Translations under genes and position numbers: made by a program
The notes under the pieces: generated by a model
Seen by the model: the letters and a program-made list of their open reading frames with translations, nothing else
The model's database searches: none
Told to the model about the DNA's origin: nothing
Origin: Haliea sp.
GTDB taxonomy: Bacteria; Pseudomonadota; Gammaproteobacteria; Pseudomonadales; Halieaceae
Direction of reading: 5' to 3'
DNA length: 64,000 nucleotides
Assembly: GCA_002692965.1 (NCBI GenBank)
Contig: NZNC01000015.1
Coordinates: 434,001-498,000, forward strand
Shown: positions 44,403 through 53,253 of the stretch, piece after piece
Numbering within the stretch: the stretch's first letter is position 1
Layout: every line of letters begins with the position of its first letter

Positions 44403-44440
44403 GCGCACTTTATTGGTGCGCCAGTGTTTCATATTGGTGC
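44403..44440. promoter_or_regulatory. NtrC-type enhancer boxes upstream of glnA
   Basis: GCGCACT-TTATT-GGTGCGC at 44403-44421 is a nearly perfect dyad of the NtrC type (GCAC-N7-GTGC). A weaker half-site GGTGC lies at 44436-44440, 21 bases (two turns) further. The first is about 80 bases from the -24 element. The region 44193-44625 between glnA and typA otherwise holds the typA promoter (TATAAT at 44577-44582) and no gene. Confidence 0.65.
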
Positions 44441-44625
44441 TGCGGTGGGCGGTTTGCGGGCATTGCCCTGCCGTAAATCGGGGCGTAGCGGTGTTAGCGC
44501 GCACCGGTGACGAGCGTACAGGCGCAGCGGTAAAAATCCCGCCGCTCGATGCCTGCAACTGTCGCGGTCACTGCGGTATAATCCGCGACCTTTTTTTCAG
44601 CGGGCCGCCGCCCGAGGATCTCCCC

Positions 44626-46443
44626 TTGATCGATAAGCTTCGCAACATTGCCATCATCGCACACGTCGACCACGGCAAAACCACCCTCGTCGACTGTCTG
44701 CTGCAGCAGTCCGGTACGCTTGACCGGCGTTCCGAAGGCGCAGAGCGCATTATGGACTCCAACGATCAGGAACGGGAGAGGGGGATCACCATCCTGGCCA
44801 AGAATACGGCCATCAACTGGGGCGATTACCGCATTAATATCGTGGACACCCCCGGGCACGCCGATTTCGGCGGCGAGGTTGAGCGCGTGCTCTCCATGGT
44901 CGATTCGGTGTTGCTGCTGGTGGATGCGGTCGACGGGCCCATGCCCCAGACCCGTTTTGTCACCGCCAAGGCCTTCGAGAAGGGCCTCAACCCGATCGTG
45001 GTCGTGAACAAGGTGGATCGCCCCGGCGCCCGCCCGGACTGGGTGGTGGACCAGGTCTTCGATCTGTTCGATCGCCTCGGCGCCAACGAGGAGCAGCTGG
45101 ATTTCCCCATTGTCTATGCCTCGGCTATCCAGGGCATTGCCGGCCTCGACCACGAGGACATGGCGGCGGACATGCAGCCCCTGTTCGAGACGATCCTGGA
45201 CAAGGTGCCGCCGCCCCGCGTCGACAGCGACGGTCCCCTGCAGCTGCAGGTGAGTGCGCTGGACTACAACAGCTACGTGGGCGTGATCGGCGTCGGGCGC
45301 ATCAAGCGCGGCCGATTGAAGCCGAATACCCAGGTGACCGTTGTCGGCCGCGATGGCAAGACCCGCAATGGCCGTGTCCTGCAGGTGATGGGCTACCTGG
45401 GCCTGGAGCGCGTGGAAGTCGCGGAAGCCGAGGCCGGCGACATCGTCTGCGTCACCGGCATCGAGGGGCTGAACATCTCCGATACCCTGTGTGACCCCGC
45501 CGCGGTGGAGGCCCTGCCGGCCCTGACCGTGGACGAGCCCACCGTCAGCATGACTTTCCAGGTGAACGACTCCCCCTTCGCCGGTCGCGAGGGCAAGTTT
45601 GTCACCTCGCGCAACATCAAGGAGCGACTGGAGCGGGAGCTGATCCACAACGTGGCCCTGCGCGTCGAGCCGGGCGACAGCCCGGACAAGTTCAAGGTCT
45701 CCGGTCGCGGCGAGCTGCACCTCTCGGTGTTGATCGAGTCCATGCGCCGCGAGGGCTTCGAGCTGGGTGTATCGCGTCCCGAAGTAATCCAGAAAGAAAT
45801 CGACGGGGTGATGCAGGAACCCTACGAGCAGCTGGTGGTCGACTGCGAGGAGCAGCACCAGGGGTCGATCATGGAAGAACTGGGCCGCCGCCGCGCGGAG
45901 CTGGAGAACATGGAGCCGGATGGCAAGGGCCGCGTGCGTCTGGCCTTTATTGTGCCGGCCCGGGGCCTGATCGGCTTCCGCGGCATGTTCCTCACCCTGA
46001 CCTCCGGCAGTGGCATCATGACCCACGTGTTCGACCACTACGGCCCGGTGAAATCGAATGATGTCGTGCACCGCACCAACGGCGTGCTGGTGTCCATGGT
46101 CAAGGGCAAGACCCTGGCCTACTCCCTGTTCAACCTGCAGGATCGCGGGCGCCTGTTTATCGGCCCCAACGTGGATGTCTATGAGGGGCAGATTATTGGT
46201 CTGCACAGCCGCAACAACGACCTCGCAGTGAACCCCACCAAGGGCAAGCAGCTGACCAACGTGCGCGCTTCCGGCACCGACGAGGCGTTGACCCTGACCC
46301 CGCCGGTCCGGCACAGCCTGGAGCAGGCGCTGGAGTTCATCGAGGACGACGAGCTGGTGGAAGTCACTCCCGAGAGCATCCGCCTGCGCAAGAAGCTCCT
46401 GCTGGAGCACGAGCGCCGGCGGGCGGATCGTCTGGCTGGCTGA
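44626..46443 (+). CDS. typA: Ribosome-associated GTPase TypA/BipA
   Basis: The 605-residue translational GTPase starts at TTG ([20 protein letters not shown], corresponding to MIEKLRN in E. coli). Evidence for this start is GAGGA seven bases upstream and fit to the family length. The G domain has [14 protein letters not shown] and NKVD; EF-G-like domains III and V follow, and the C-terminal domain specific to BipA (from ~residue 480) is complete. It helps 50S assembly and stress growth. It is divergent from glnA, as in many gammaproteobacteria. Confidence 0.96.
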   Translation: MIDKLRNIAIIAHVDHGKTTLVDCLLQQSGTLDRRSEGAERIMDSNDQERERGITILAKNTAINWGDYRINIVDTPGHADFGGEVERVLSMVDSVLLLVDAVDGPMPQTRFVTAKAFEKGLNPIVVVNKVDRPGARPDWVVDQVFDLFDRLGANEEQLDFPIVYASAIQGIAGLDHEDMAADMQPLFETILDKVPPPRVDSDGPLQLQVSALDYNSYVGVIGVGRIKRGRLKPNTQVTVVGRDGKTRNGRVLQVMGYLGLERVEVAEAEAGDIVCVTGIEGLNISDTLCDPAAVEALPALTVDEPTVSMTFQVNDSPFAGREGKFVTSRNIKERLERELIHNVALRVEPGDSPDKFKVSGRGELHLSVLIESMRREGFELGVSRPEVIQKEIDGVMQEPYEQLVVDCEEQHQGSIMEELGRRRAELENMEPDGKGRVRLAFIVPARGLIGFRGMFLTLTSGSGIMTHVFDHYGPVKSNDVVHRTNGVLVSMVKGKTLAYSLFNLQDRGRLFIGPNVDVYEGQIIGLHSRNNDLAVNPTKGKQLTNVRASGTDEALTLTPPVRHSLEQALEFIEDDELVEVTPESIRLRKKLLLEHERRRADRLAG

Positions 46444-46451
46444 GGTTTGCG

Positions 46452-46889
46452 GTGAGAGCGCTCCTGCAGCGGGTCAGTCAGGCCAGCGTCAGCGTGGCCG
46501 GCGAGACCGTGGGGGCGATCGGCCCCGGCATGCTGGTGCTGCTGGGCCTGGATCGGAGAGACGACCGGGCGGTTGCGGAGCGCATGATCGACAAGCTGCT
46601 GGGCTGGCGCATGTTCGCCGACAGCGAGGGGCGCATGAACAGCAGTGTTGTGGACACGGGTGGCGGCATTCTGCTGGTTTCGCAATTCACCCTGTCCGCG
46701 GACACCCGCAAGGGCTTGCGACCGAGTTTTTCCAGCGCCATGCCGCCGGGCGAGGCAAAAGCCCTCTACGACGACCTGCTGGCGACCCTGCAGGCGCGCC
46801 ACGCGCCGGTGGCTGCCGGACGATTCGGAGCGGACATGCAGGTGACCCTGGTCAATGACGGCCCGGTGACCTTCCTGCTCGAGCTGTAG
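46452..46889 (+). CDS. dtd: D-aminoacyl-tRNA deacylase
   Basis: The 145-residue enzyme removes D-amino acids from tRNA. It has the DTD motifs LVSQFTLSADTRKG and the late NDGPVTFLLEL (GP in the cross-subunit site). GTG at 46452 follows typA by eight bases. Cytoplasmic dimer. A TCGGGC/GCCCGA dyad at 46890-46907 lies after it without a T-run. Confidence 0.96.
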   Translation: MRALLQRVSQASVSVAGETVGAIGPGMLVLLGLDRRDDRAVAERMIDKLLGWRMFADSEGRMNSSVVDTGGGILLVSQFTLSADTRKGLRPSFSSAMPPGEAKALYDDLLATLQARHAPVAAGRFGADMQVTLVNDGPVTFLLEL

Positions 46890-46958
46890 TCGGGCTGCTT
46901 CGCCCGAGTCTGGTAGCGCCCTGCCGTTGCCGGCAGTGGCCCCAGGTTGGGCCCGGGC

Positions 46959-47444
46959 TCACGGCGTGCAGCGCATGTGGATATGCAGGATCCCGTCCTC
47001 GTCGTAGGGGCCTCCCTCCGGTACAAAACCCAGGCTCGCATAGAAGGCTTCCAGGTGGGCCTGGGCGCCGATCAGAATCTCCTGTCCCGGCCATTGCCGG
47101 CGATTGAAGGCCAGCGCGCGTTGCATCAACTCGCGACCCAGGCCGCTGCCGCGGATGGCCGGGGACGTGACCACGCGGCCGATCGAGCTTTCCGCAAAGG
47201 CGCTGCCCGGGGGCAGGCAGCGCGCGCCGGCCAGGTGGTGGCCCTCGGCGTCGGTGCAGAACAGGTGCCAGGCGCGATCGTCCAGGCCGTCAAGGTCGGG
47301 GTAGATACAGGCCTGCTCGATGATGAACACCGCCTCGCGCAGCTGCAGCAGCCGGTAGAGTTCCTGCGCCGATAGCGCCGAAAAGGGCTTGCAGTGCCAG
47401 AAATGCGCCAACTCAGTGCTGATGGCCGCCGGCACCGTGGGCAT
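46959..47444 (-). CDS. ElaA-family GNAT acetyltransferase
   Basis: The 161-residue protein fits the ElaA/GNAT pattern: WHCKPFSALSAQELYRLLQL at the start, REAVFIIEQ, and the CoA-binding VTSPAIRGSGLGRELM. The acceptor is unknown. ATG at 47444 lies 32 bases inside the end of slyD; the N-terminus in homologues starts near TELAHF, so this is the most likely start although two non-ATG options follow. Confidence 0.85.
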   Translation of the reverse strand: MPTVPAAISTELAHFWHCKPFSALSAQELYRLLQLREAVFIIEQACIYPDLDGLDDRAWHLFCTDAEGHHLAGARCLPPGSAFAESSIGRVVTSPAIRGSGLGRELMQRALAFNRRQWPGQEILIGAQAHLEAFYASLGFVPEGGPYDEDGILHIHMRCTP

Positions 47445-47895
47445 GGCCGTGGGAGATTTCCTCTGAGGTGGCCGCGCGAACATCGACGATGTCGATCTCG
47501 AAGCTCAGGTTCTGACCGGCGAGGGGATGATTGGTATCGACCTCCGCAGTATGCCTGCCGACCTTGATCACGGTCACCGGAATGCCACCGTGCTGGGTGT
47601 TCATCTGCACCGTGGTGCCCGGCCGCAGTTTGCCACGGTAGATCAGGTGCTTGACCGGCACCCGCTGTACGGCCCCTTCCCGGCGCTGCCCGTAGGCCTC
47701 CTCGGCGGAGAGGGTCACCTCGACGTAGTCGCCGGCTGCCTTCCCTTCCAGTGCCGCTTCCAGCCCCGGGATGATGTTGCTGGCGCCATGCAGATAGGCG
47801 GTCGGCTGGTCGCCCCGGGAGCTTTCCAGCTCCAGGCCCTCGCCATTGCGCAGGGTGTAGTGGAAGCTGGCGACGGTGTGCTTGCTGATGTTCAC
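47413..47895 (-). CDS. slyD: FKBP-type peptidyl-prolyl isomerase SlyD-like
   Basis: The 160-residue protein has an FKBP domain with an insert-in-flap chaperone domain (VPVKHLIYRGKLRPG) and a His-rich C-terminal tail (HGHAHGAGGHQH) that may bind nickel. It starts with ISKHTVASFHYTLRNGEG and has the LIPGLE-like IIPGLEAALEG. It folds proteins and may deliver nickel to hydrogenase or urease. It overlaps the ElaA gene by 32 bases. Confidence 0.92.
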   Translation of the reverse strand: MNISKHTVASFHYTLRNGEGLELESSRGDQPTAYLHGASNIIPGLEAALEGKAAGDYVEVTLSAEEAYGQRREGAVQRVPVKHLIYRGKLRPGTTVQMNTQHGGIPVTVIKVGRHTAEVDTNHPLAGQNLSFEIDIVDVRAATSEEISHGHAHGAGGHQH

Positions 47896-48087
47896 GGAAG
47901 GCCTTCTGTGGGTGCGGATTTGATGGAAAGTTTATCATGGCAAATGGCTGCCGGGCGTTCTCCCGGCACCGGGAAGTTGCTAAGATGCGGGCGTATTGGT
48001 ATTCGGCGGCTGCGGTCTGCCGCGGTGCCGATGGGGGCGGAGGTGCCCGGGCAGCCTCCGGTGGCAGGGGATAACAAGAGCAAAGCG

Positions 48088-48903
48088 ATGCTGGCCAATG
48101 CCGAACTGGCCCAGGATTTCAGCCGTCTGAACGAGCAGTTCAAGGCCCTGGTGACCAGCCTGATTGATCACGTCAACATGCCGCCCATCCGCATGGAAGT
48201 GGAGGCGACCCCTGAGGGCAACTTCCGCGGCTTTGACAGCCACAAGCTCTACCTGGTGGACTCGGGCAGTCTCTCCGCCCGCTACCAGGGGCGTACAGTC
48301 TACTTCCTGGACGAGGGCGATCTCTTACTGCCGGATGTGGCGGGCACCACTCACGCCGGGATGACTGTTCTCTACGGCAGCGAAGCGGGGGCTTCCCTCT
48401 ATGCCTACTCCGGCCTGGAGTTCATGCAGCGGGTATTCGCCCAGCCCGCCACCACCAAGCTGTGGACCCGTCTGCTGGTCACCTACGCCGGACTGATGCT
48501 GCGCCTGACAGCGGCCCACCTGCGTGCGGATGCGCCGGCCACGCCGGGTTTCGAGGAATTCCAGCCGGGAGAAGACATCATCCGCCAGGGTGAGCATGCC
48601 GAGTTTGTCTACAACCTGTCCCTGGGCCAGGCTGACGTGCTGGTGGACGATGTCATCGTGGGCCGGGTTGGCGAGGGGGAAATATTCGGTGCCATGGCTG
48701 CGCTCACCCACAGCAACCGCAGCGCCACCGTGCGCGCGCACACCCGCTGTTCGGTGGTGAAGGTGCCCAAGGACCAGTTCACTGACCTCATCCGCAGCAA
48801 TCCTGCTACCATTCACAGCCTGTTGGTAGACATGGCGAATTCCATCGTCAACCTCAACGAACAACTGGTCAGCCTGCGCAACACACCGCCTCGGCAGGGT
48901 TGA
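48088..48903 (+). CDS. Cyclic nucleotide-binding domain protein
   Basis: The protein (271 residues from ATG 48088) has an N-terminal part of ~150 residues and a C-terminal cNMP-binding domain with the pattern GEDIIRQGEHAEFVYNLSLG, GEIFGAMAALTHSNRSATVRA. The second matches the phosphate-binding cassette loosely (Glu retained; the Arg is in place of the usual position). No DNA-binding helix-turn-helix follows, so it is not a CRP-type regulator. GTG at 48061 or ATG at 48031 are possible earlier starts. It is upstream of parC. Function unknown. Confidence 0.75.
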   Translation: MLANAELAQDFSRLNEQFKALVTSLIDHVNMPPIRMEVEATPEGNFRGFDSHKLYLVDSGSLSARYQGRTVYFLDEGDLLLPDVAGTTHAGMTVLYGSEAGASLYAYSGLEFMQRVFAQPATTKLWTRLLVTYAGLMLRLTAAHLRADAPATPGFEEFQPGEDIIRQGEHAEFVYNLSLGQADVLVDDVIVGRVGEGEIFGAMAALTHSNRSATVRAHTRCSVVKVPKDQFTDLIRSNPATIHSLLVDMANSIVNLNEQLVSLRNTPPRQG

Positions 48904-48969
48904 TCGCACCGTCCGTTCCGGCGCCCCGAGTGCCGCGGCGGGAAGCTTGCAAGAGAAGGTTCCAAACCC

Positions 48970-51222
48970 ATGACGGATATCCTGGAAATCGATCAGGACG
49001 GCATCGAGCAGGTGTCGTTGCAGAAATATACCGAGAAGGCTTACCTGGACTACTCCATGTACGTCATTCTCGATCGCGCCCTGCCCAATATCGGCGATGG
49101 TCTCAAGCCGGTGCAGCGGCGGATTGTCTACGCCATGAGCGAACTGGGCCTGAAGGCCACCGCCAAGTTCAAGAAGTCCGCGCGCACCGTGGGCGACGTG
49201 ATCGGCAAATTTCACCCCCACGGTGACAGCGCGGCCTATGAGGCCATGGTGCTGATGGCGCAAAGCTTCAGCTACCGCTACCCCCTGGTGGACGGCCAGG
49301 GCAACTGGGGCTCCCCCGATGACCCCAAATCCTTCGCCGCCATGCGCTACACCGAATCCCGGCTCACCGCCTATGCCGAAGTGCTGTTGGGCGAGCTGGG
49401 GCAGGGGACGGTGGATTGGGTACCCAACTTCGACGGCACCATGGACGAGCCTTCGGTCCTCCCCGCCCAGGTGCCCAATGTGCTGCTCAATGGCACCACG
49501 GGTATTGCCGTGGGCATGGCCACCGACATCCCGCCGCACAACCTGCGGGAAGTGGTCAGCGCGGCGATTCATCTGCTGCAGCACCCCCGGGCCACGGTCG
49601 CCGAGCTGTGCGAGCACGTTCAGGGGCCCGACTTCCCCACCGAGGCGGAGATCATCACCCCGCGGGAGGATATCCACGCATTGTATGAGAGCGGTCGCGG
49701 GGGCCTGCGCATGCGCGCCGTGTGGGAGCGCGAAGACGGCGATATCGTGGTCAGCGCCCTGCCCTACCAGGTCTCCGGCTCCCGGGTGCTGGAGCAGATT
49801 GCCCAGCAGATGCAGGCGAAGAAATTGCCCATGGTGGCGGATCTGCGGGACGAGTCTGACCACGAGCATCCCACGCGCCTGGTGATCGTGCCGCGCTCCA
49901 ATCGCGTCGACCTGGATGCGTTGATGAGCCACCTGTTTGCCACTACCGACCTGGAGAAAACCTACCGGGTCAATCTGAACATGATCGGCATCGACGGTCG
50001 CCCGGCGGTGAAATCCCTCGACGGCATCCTGCGCGAGTGGCTGCAGTTCCGCACCACCACCGTGCGCCGGCGCCTGGAGTACCGGCTGGATCGGGTCGAG
50101 CGGCGCCTGCATATCCTGGAAGGCTACCTGATTGCCTACCTGAATATCGACGAGGTGATCCACATCATCCGTACGGAGGACAAGCCCAAGCCGGCGCTGA
50201 TGGCGCGCTTCGGCCTGTCGGATACCCAGGCGGAAGCCATCCTCGAGCTGAAGCTGCGCAACCTGGCCAAGCTCGAGGAAATGAAGATTCGCGGCGAGCA
50301 GGACGAACTGGCCAAAGAGCGCGAGCAGCTGCAGCTGACGCTGGGCAGTGAGGCCCGTCTTAAGACCTTGATTCGCAAGGAACTGGAGGCCGCCGCCGAG
50401 CAGTATGGCGACGCTCGCCGTTCACCCCTCGCGCAGCGCGATGAGGCGAAGGCCTTCAGCGAAGTGGAGCTGATGAGCGCCGACCCGATTACCGTGGTGC
50501 TCTCCGACAAGGGCTGGATTCGCGCCGCCAAGGGCCACGAGATCGATGCCACCAGTCTCAGCTACAAGTCCGGCGACAGCTTCAAGCTGGAGGCGAAGGG
50601 GCGCAGCAACCAGGCCACGGTCATTCTGGATTCCACCGGTCGCGCCTATACCCTGCCCTCCCACAACCTGCCTTCGGCCAGGGGCCAGGGAGAGCCCGTT
50701 ACCGGACGCATCAGCCCGCCCTCCGGAGCCACCTTCGAAGGGCTCTTGCTGGGCGATACCGACCAGCGATATCTGCTCGCCAGTGATGCGGGCTATGGCT
50801 TTGTGGCCCAGCTCGGCGACCTGCACGGGAAAAACCGGGCCGGCAAGGCGGTGCTCAACCTGTCCGCGGGCTCCCGGGTGATGCAGCCGGCGCCGGTACC
50901 GGCAAGTAACGAGGGTGCCTGGGTGGCGGCAGTCTCCAATGAAGGGCGCCTGCTGGTCTTCCCGCTGGAAGATCTGCCCCAGCTGGCCCGGGGCAAAGGC
51001 AACAAGATCATCGGCATTCCCGGCGCGAGGGCCAAGGCACGCGAAGAGTTTGTCGTCTCGGTACAGGTGCTGGCGGAAGACCAGTCCCTGGTCATCCTGG
51101 CCGGCAAGCGCCATCTGACCCTCAAGTTCAGCGAGCTGGAGCACTACCGCGGCGAGCGCGGCCGTCGCGGCAACAAGCTGCCGCGGGGTTTCCAGAAGGT
51201 GGATGCGATGCGGGTGGAGTGA
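48970..51222 (+). CDS. parC: DNA topoisomerase IV subunit A
   Basis: The 750-residue enzyme decatenates chromosomes. The catalytic Tyr is in [10 protein letters not shown] and the quinolone-determining region reads [12 protein letters not shown], so the Ser and Glu that matter for drug binding are wild type. The C-terminal beta-pinwheel has several GAKR-like blades. GAAGG lies 10 bases before ATG. parE is not next to it. Confidence 0.97.
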   Translation: MTDILEIDQDGIEQVSLQKYTEKAYLDYSMYVILDRALPNIGDGLKPVQRRIVYAMSELGLKATAKFKKSARTVGDVIGKFHPHGDSAAYEAMVLMAQSFSYRYPLVDGQGNWGSPDDPKSFAAMRYTESRLTAYAEVLLGELGQGTVDWVPNFDGTMDEPSVLPAQVPNVLLNGTTGIAVGMATDIPPHNLREVVSAAIHLLQHPRATVAELCEHVQGPDFPTEAEIITPREDIHALYESGRGGLRMRAVWEREDGDIVVSALPYQVSGSRVLEQIAQQMQAKKLPMVADLRDESDHEHPTRLVIVPRSNRVDLDALMSHLFATTDLEKTYRVNLNMIGIDGRPAVKSLDGILREWLQFRTTTVRRRLEYRLDRVERRLHILEGYLIAYLNIDEVIHIIRTEDKPKPALMARFGLSDTQAEAILELKLRNLAKLEEMKIRGEQDELAKEREQLQLTLGSEARLKTLIRKELEAAAEQYGDARRSPLAQRDEAKAFSEVELMSADPITVVLSDKGWIRAAKGHEIDATSLSYKSGDSFKLEAKGRSNQATVILDSTGRAYTLPSHNLPSARGQGEPVTGRISPPSGATFEGLLLGDTDQRYLLASDAGYGFVAQLGDLHGKNRAGKAVLNLSAGSRVMQPAPVPASNEGAWVAAVSNEGRLLVFPLEDLPQLARGKGNKIIGIPGARAKAREEFVVSVQVLAEDQSLVILAGKRHLTLKFSELEHYRGERGRRGNKLPRGFQKVDAMRVE

Positions 51223-51229
51223 CGGCACT

Positions 51230-52099
51230 CTAAAGCTTGCCGATCACGTCGTCGGCAAAGCGCTTGATGCAGTCGATGTTCTCCTCCAGCGGCGGCTTCA
51301 TGTCCTTGCCGTACATCACCGCGGGCATGGTGGTGGTGACGCTGATGCCCATGTCGCGCATGGCCCGGAAGCCCTCCACGCCCCAGGCGTCGGTGCAGCC
51401 AAAGGACAGCTTCTTGAAGGGCTTGTTCAGCGTGCCCGCCTGCTCCCGTTCGGCGTCCACCTGCCGGCAGAGCGCTTCCAGTTCGGCGAGGGTGTGCAGG
51501 TCGGAGATCCAGCCGTCGTTGTGGGCGGCGCGGCGCAGGGCCGGCTTGGAGAAGCCGCCGACATAGATCGGGATGTCCTGTTCGGGGGCCGGGCACATGC
51601 GCAGGGGCTCGAAATCGTAGAACTCCCCGTGATGCTCCACGCGCTCGCCGCTCCACAGCTTGCGCATCACCTCGATCATCTCGTCGGCCCGCTTGCCGCG
51701 GTTGCGGAAATCCTGGCCGCCGGCGGCGAATTCCTCGGGCATCCAGCCCATGCCGACACCCAGGGCCACGCGGTAGTTACTAAAAATGGCGGCGCTGCCG
51801 AGGGTCTTCGCCACATGGAAGGGGTTGCGGGCAGGCAATACGAACACACTGGTATAGAAGCGGATCCGCCGCGTCGCGGCGGCCATGGCACTGATGGCGA
51901 CCCACGGGTCGGGGAAAGGGTCCAGTTCGCCGAAGCGCGGTACACCGTCGGGTGTGTAGGGATAGGGCACGGAGAACTCCCCGGGGTAGATCAGGTGGTC
52001 CGCCAGGGCGACTGCGCCGAAGCCGTTTTCCTCGGCGGCCTGGGCCAGCGGGATGTAGTGGGCCGGGTCGCTGAAGGCGATTGAAAGTCCGAATTCCAT
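51230..52099 (-). CDS. LLM class flavin-dependent oxidoreductase
   Basis: The 289-residue protein fits the bacterial luciferase-like barrel: FGLSIAFSDPAHYIPLAQAAEE, ADHLIYPGE, then the signature VALGVGMGWMPEEF, and IPIYVGGFSKPALRRAA. It is of the TIGR03619-like subgroup often called F420-dependent; in this host FMN is more likely. ATG at 52099 (AAGG upstream) was used rather than an earlier start that adds 16 residues. It converges on parC by seven bases and diverges from a TetR gene. Confidence 0.88.
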   Translation of the reverse strand: MEFGLSIAFSDPAHYIPLAQAAEENGFGAVALADHLIYPGEFSVPYPYTPDGVPRFGELDPFPDPWVAISAMAAATRRIRFYTSVFVLPARNPFHVAKTLGSAAIFSNYRVALGVGMGWMPEEFAAGGQDFRNRGKRADEMIEVMRKLWSGERVEHHGEFYDFEPLRMCPAPEQDIPIYVGGFSKPALRRAAHNDGWISDLHTLAELEALCRQVDAEREQAGTLNKPFKKLSFGCTDAWGVEGFRAMRDMGISVTTTMPAVMYGKDMKPPLEENIDCIKRFADDVIGKL

Positions 52100-52465
52100 G
52101 GTGGCTGCCTTGTTGGGGTTATTGAAGGTCACACACCAATGTCCCACAGTTTTCCGCGGGCTTCCTCACCTTTTTGGGTAGGAACTCATGCTCCGGGGTG
52201 GTTATCTGCTGGCTCAGCCGCCGACAATGGACGGGATAGAGAGCGATGCCCCAGGAGGAGATGTTTGCCCATTACCAGGCTGAGTATGCGCCGCTGGACG
52301 ATGGATGGAAGTGTGGCAAGACCGGTTGTCGACACATCATGGAGCAGAAGCTGGACCGCGCCACCCCGCGGCGGGGGCTGTGGCTGACGGTGGATTGGCG
52401 CAGCTCCGGCAGCTCCGTGTTAGGCTTGCCGGCGATATTAGCCGACCGACTTGCATGGAGCCCGC
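52100..52465. other. 366-base divergent gap between LLM and TetR genes
   Basis: The first part should contain the LLM promoter. From 52246 an open frame reads plausibly (EEMFAHYQAEYAPLDDGWKC, then GKTGCRHIMEQKLDRATPRR) for about 50 codons but then runs as an antisense-like shadow into the TetR gene without its own stop. It may be a remnant of a small cysteine-containing protein; it has AGGAG within its own start region. No supported gene. Confidence 0.3.
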
Positions 52466-53131
52466 ATGTCCAGCCAGAAGCCCGTCCCGTCCCCGCGCCG
52501 CCGTGGCCGTCCGCCAAAGGTCAACCGCGACCGGGTGATCGACGTGACCCTGCGCCTGCTCGAGGATGTCGGCCCCGACGAGATCAGCATGGCGGACGTC
52601 GCCGCCGGCCTGGGCGTGCCGGTGATGACCCTCTACAACCACTTTCCCAACCTGTCCGAACTACTGCAGGCGGTCGCCGACCACACCTTTGGTCTGTTCG
52701 AGCTGCCGCCCATGGCAGGTGAGGAGCCCTGGCAGGCAGAGCTGATGACCTGGCTGCGCGCCCTGGCCCGGCACTGTGAGCGCCACCCCGTGGCGCTGCG
52801 CATCGTCTCCATCGAGGGCCGCACCACACCTGCCTGGCAGCGGATCATGGCGCCGCTGCTGCAGATGCTGCACGCACTCGATGTGCGGGAGGAGGAAGCG
52901 GCCCTGCTGCTGGCCTGGATCACCAGCCAGGCCATGGGGCTGATCTACATTGAAGAGTTCGCCGAGCCCGCGCGCCGCCTCGGCCCGCGTTCCCTGGATC
53001 CCGTGGGTGAGCACCGCGAGTGGTTGGGCGCGCTCAATCACTACCTGCCTACGGTGCGCCGGGAGCAGGTGCTGGAGCTGGGTTTCCAGTCCCTGGTGAT
53101 GGGCCTGGAGCGTCAGCTCTCACAGCCCTGA
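52466..53131 (+). CDS. TetR family transcriptional regulator
   Basis: The 221-residue protein has a basic N-terminus (PSPRRRGRPPKVNRDRVID) and the TetR helix-turn-helix (ISMADVAAGLGVPVMTLYNHF). A C-terminal ligand domain of ~150 residues follows. ATG at 52466 follows TGGAG by five bases. It lies upstream of the amidohydrolase gene and divergent from the LLM gene, so it likely represses one or both. The inverted repeat at 53166-53179 is a candidate operator. Confidence 0.88.
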   Translation: MSSQKPVPSPRRRGRPPKVNRDRVIDVTLRLLEDVGPDEISMADVAAGLGVPVMTLYNHFPNLSELLQAVADHTFGLFELPPMAGEEPWQAELMTWLRALARHCERHPVALRIVSIEGRTTPAWQRIMAPLLQMLHALDVREEEAALLLAWITSQAMGLIYIEEFAEPARRLGPRSLDPVGEHREWLGALNHYLPTVRREQVLELGFQSLVMGLERQLSQP

Positions 53132-53165
53132 AAATAATTATGGAAAACGTTATTAAAAATTCCTA

Positions 53166-53179
53166 CACTGCTTGCAGTG
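53166..53179. promoter_or_regulatory. CACTGC-TT-GCAGTG inverted repeat before the amidohydrolase gene
   Basis: A perfect six-base dyad with two-base centre lies 34 bases after the TetR stop. A TATAAT (53230-53235) follows 12 bases or so from the expected start, so the dyad sits upstream of the -35 region of the amidohydrolase gene. It may be a TetR operator. Confidence 0.4.
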
Positions 53180-53253
53180 GGGTGCGGTCGCCCTGACTTC
53201 CGCGCGGTCGCAATCCCTCTTTTCCACACTATAATCAACGAGGTAGCGACAGG

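Noticed and set aside
44494..46410. 638-codon minus-strand frame across typA
   Set aside because: Shadow of typA; no domain.
48325..50163. 612-codon minus-strand frame across the cNMP protein and parC
   Set aside because: Shadow of parC; no domain.
52246..52722. 158-codon frame in the LLM-TetR gap
   Set aside because: Its second half is a frame-shifted shadow of the TetR gene; only the first ~50 codons look protein-like.
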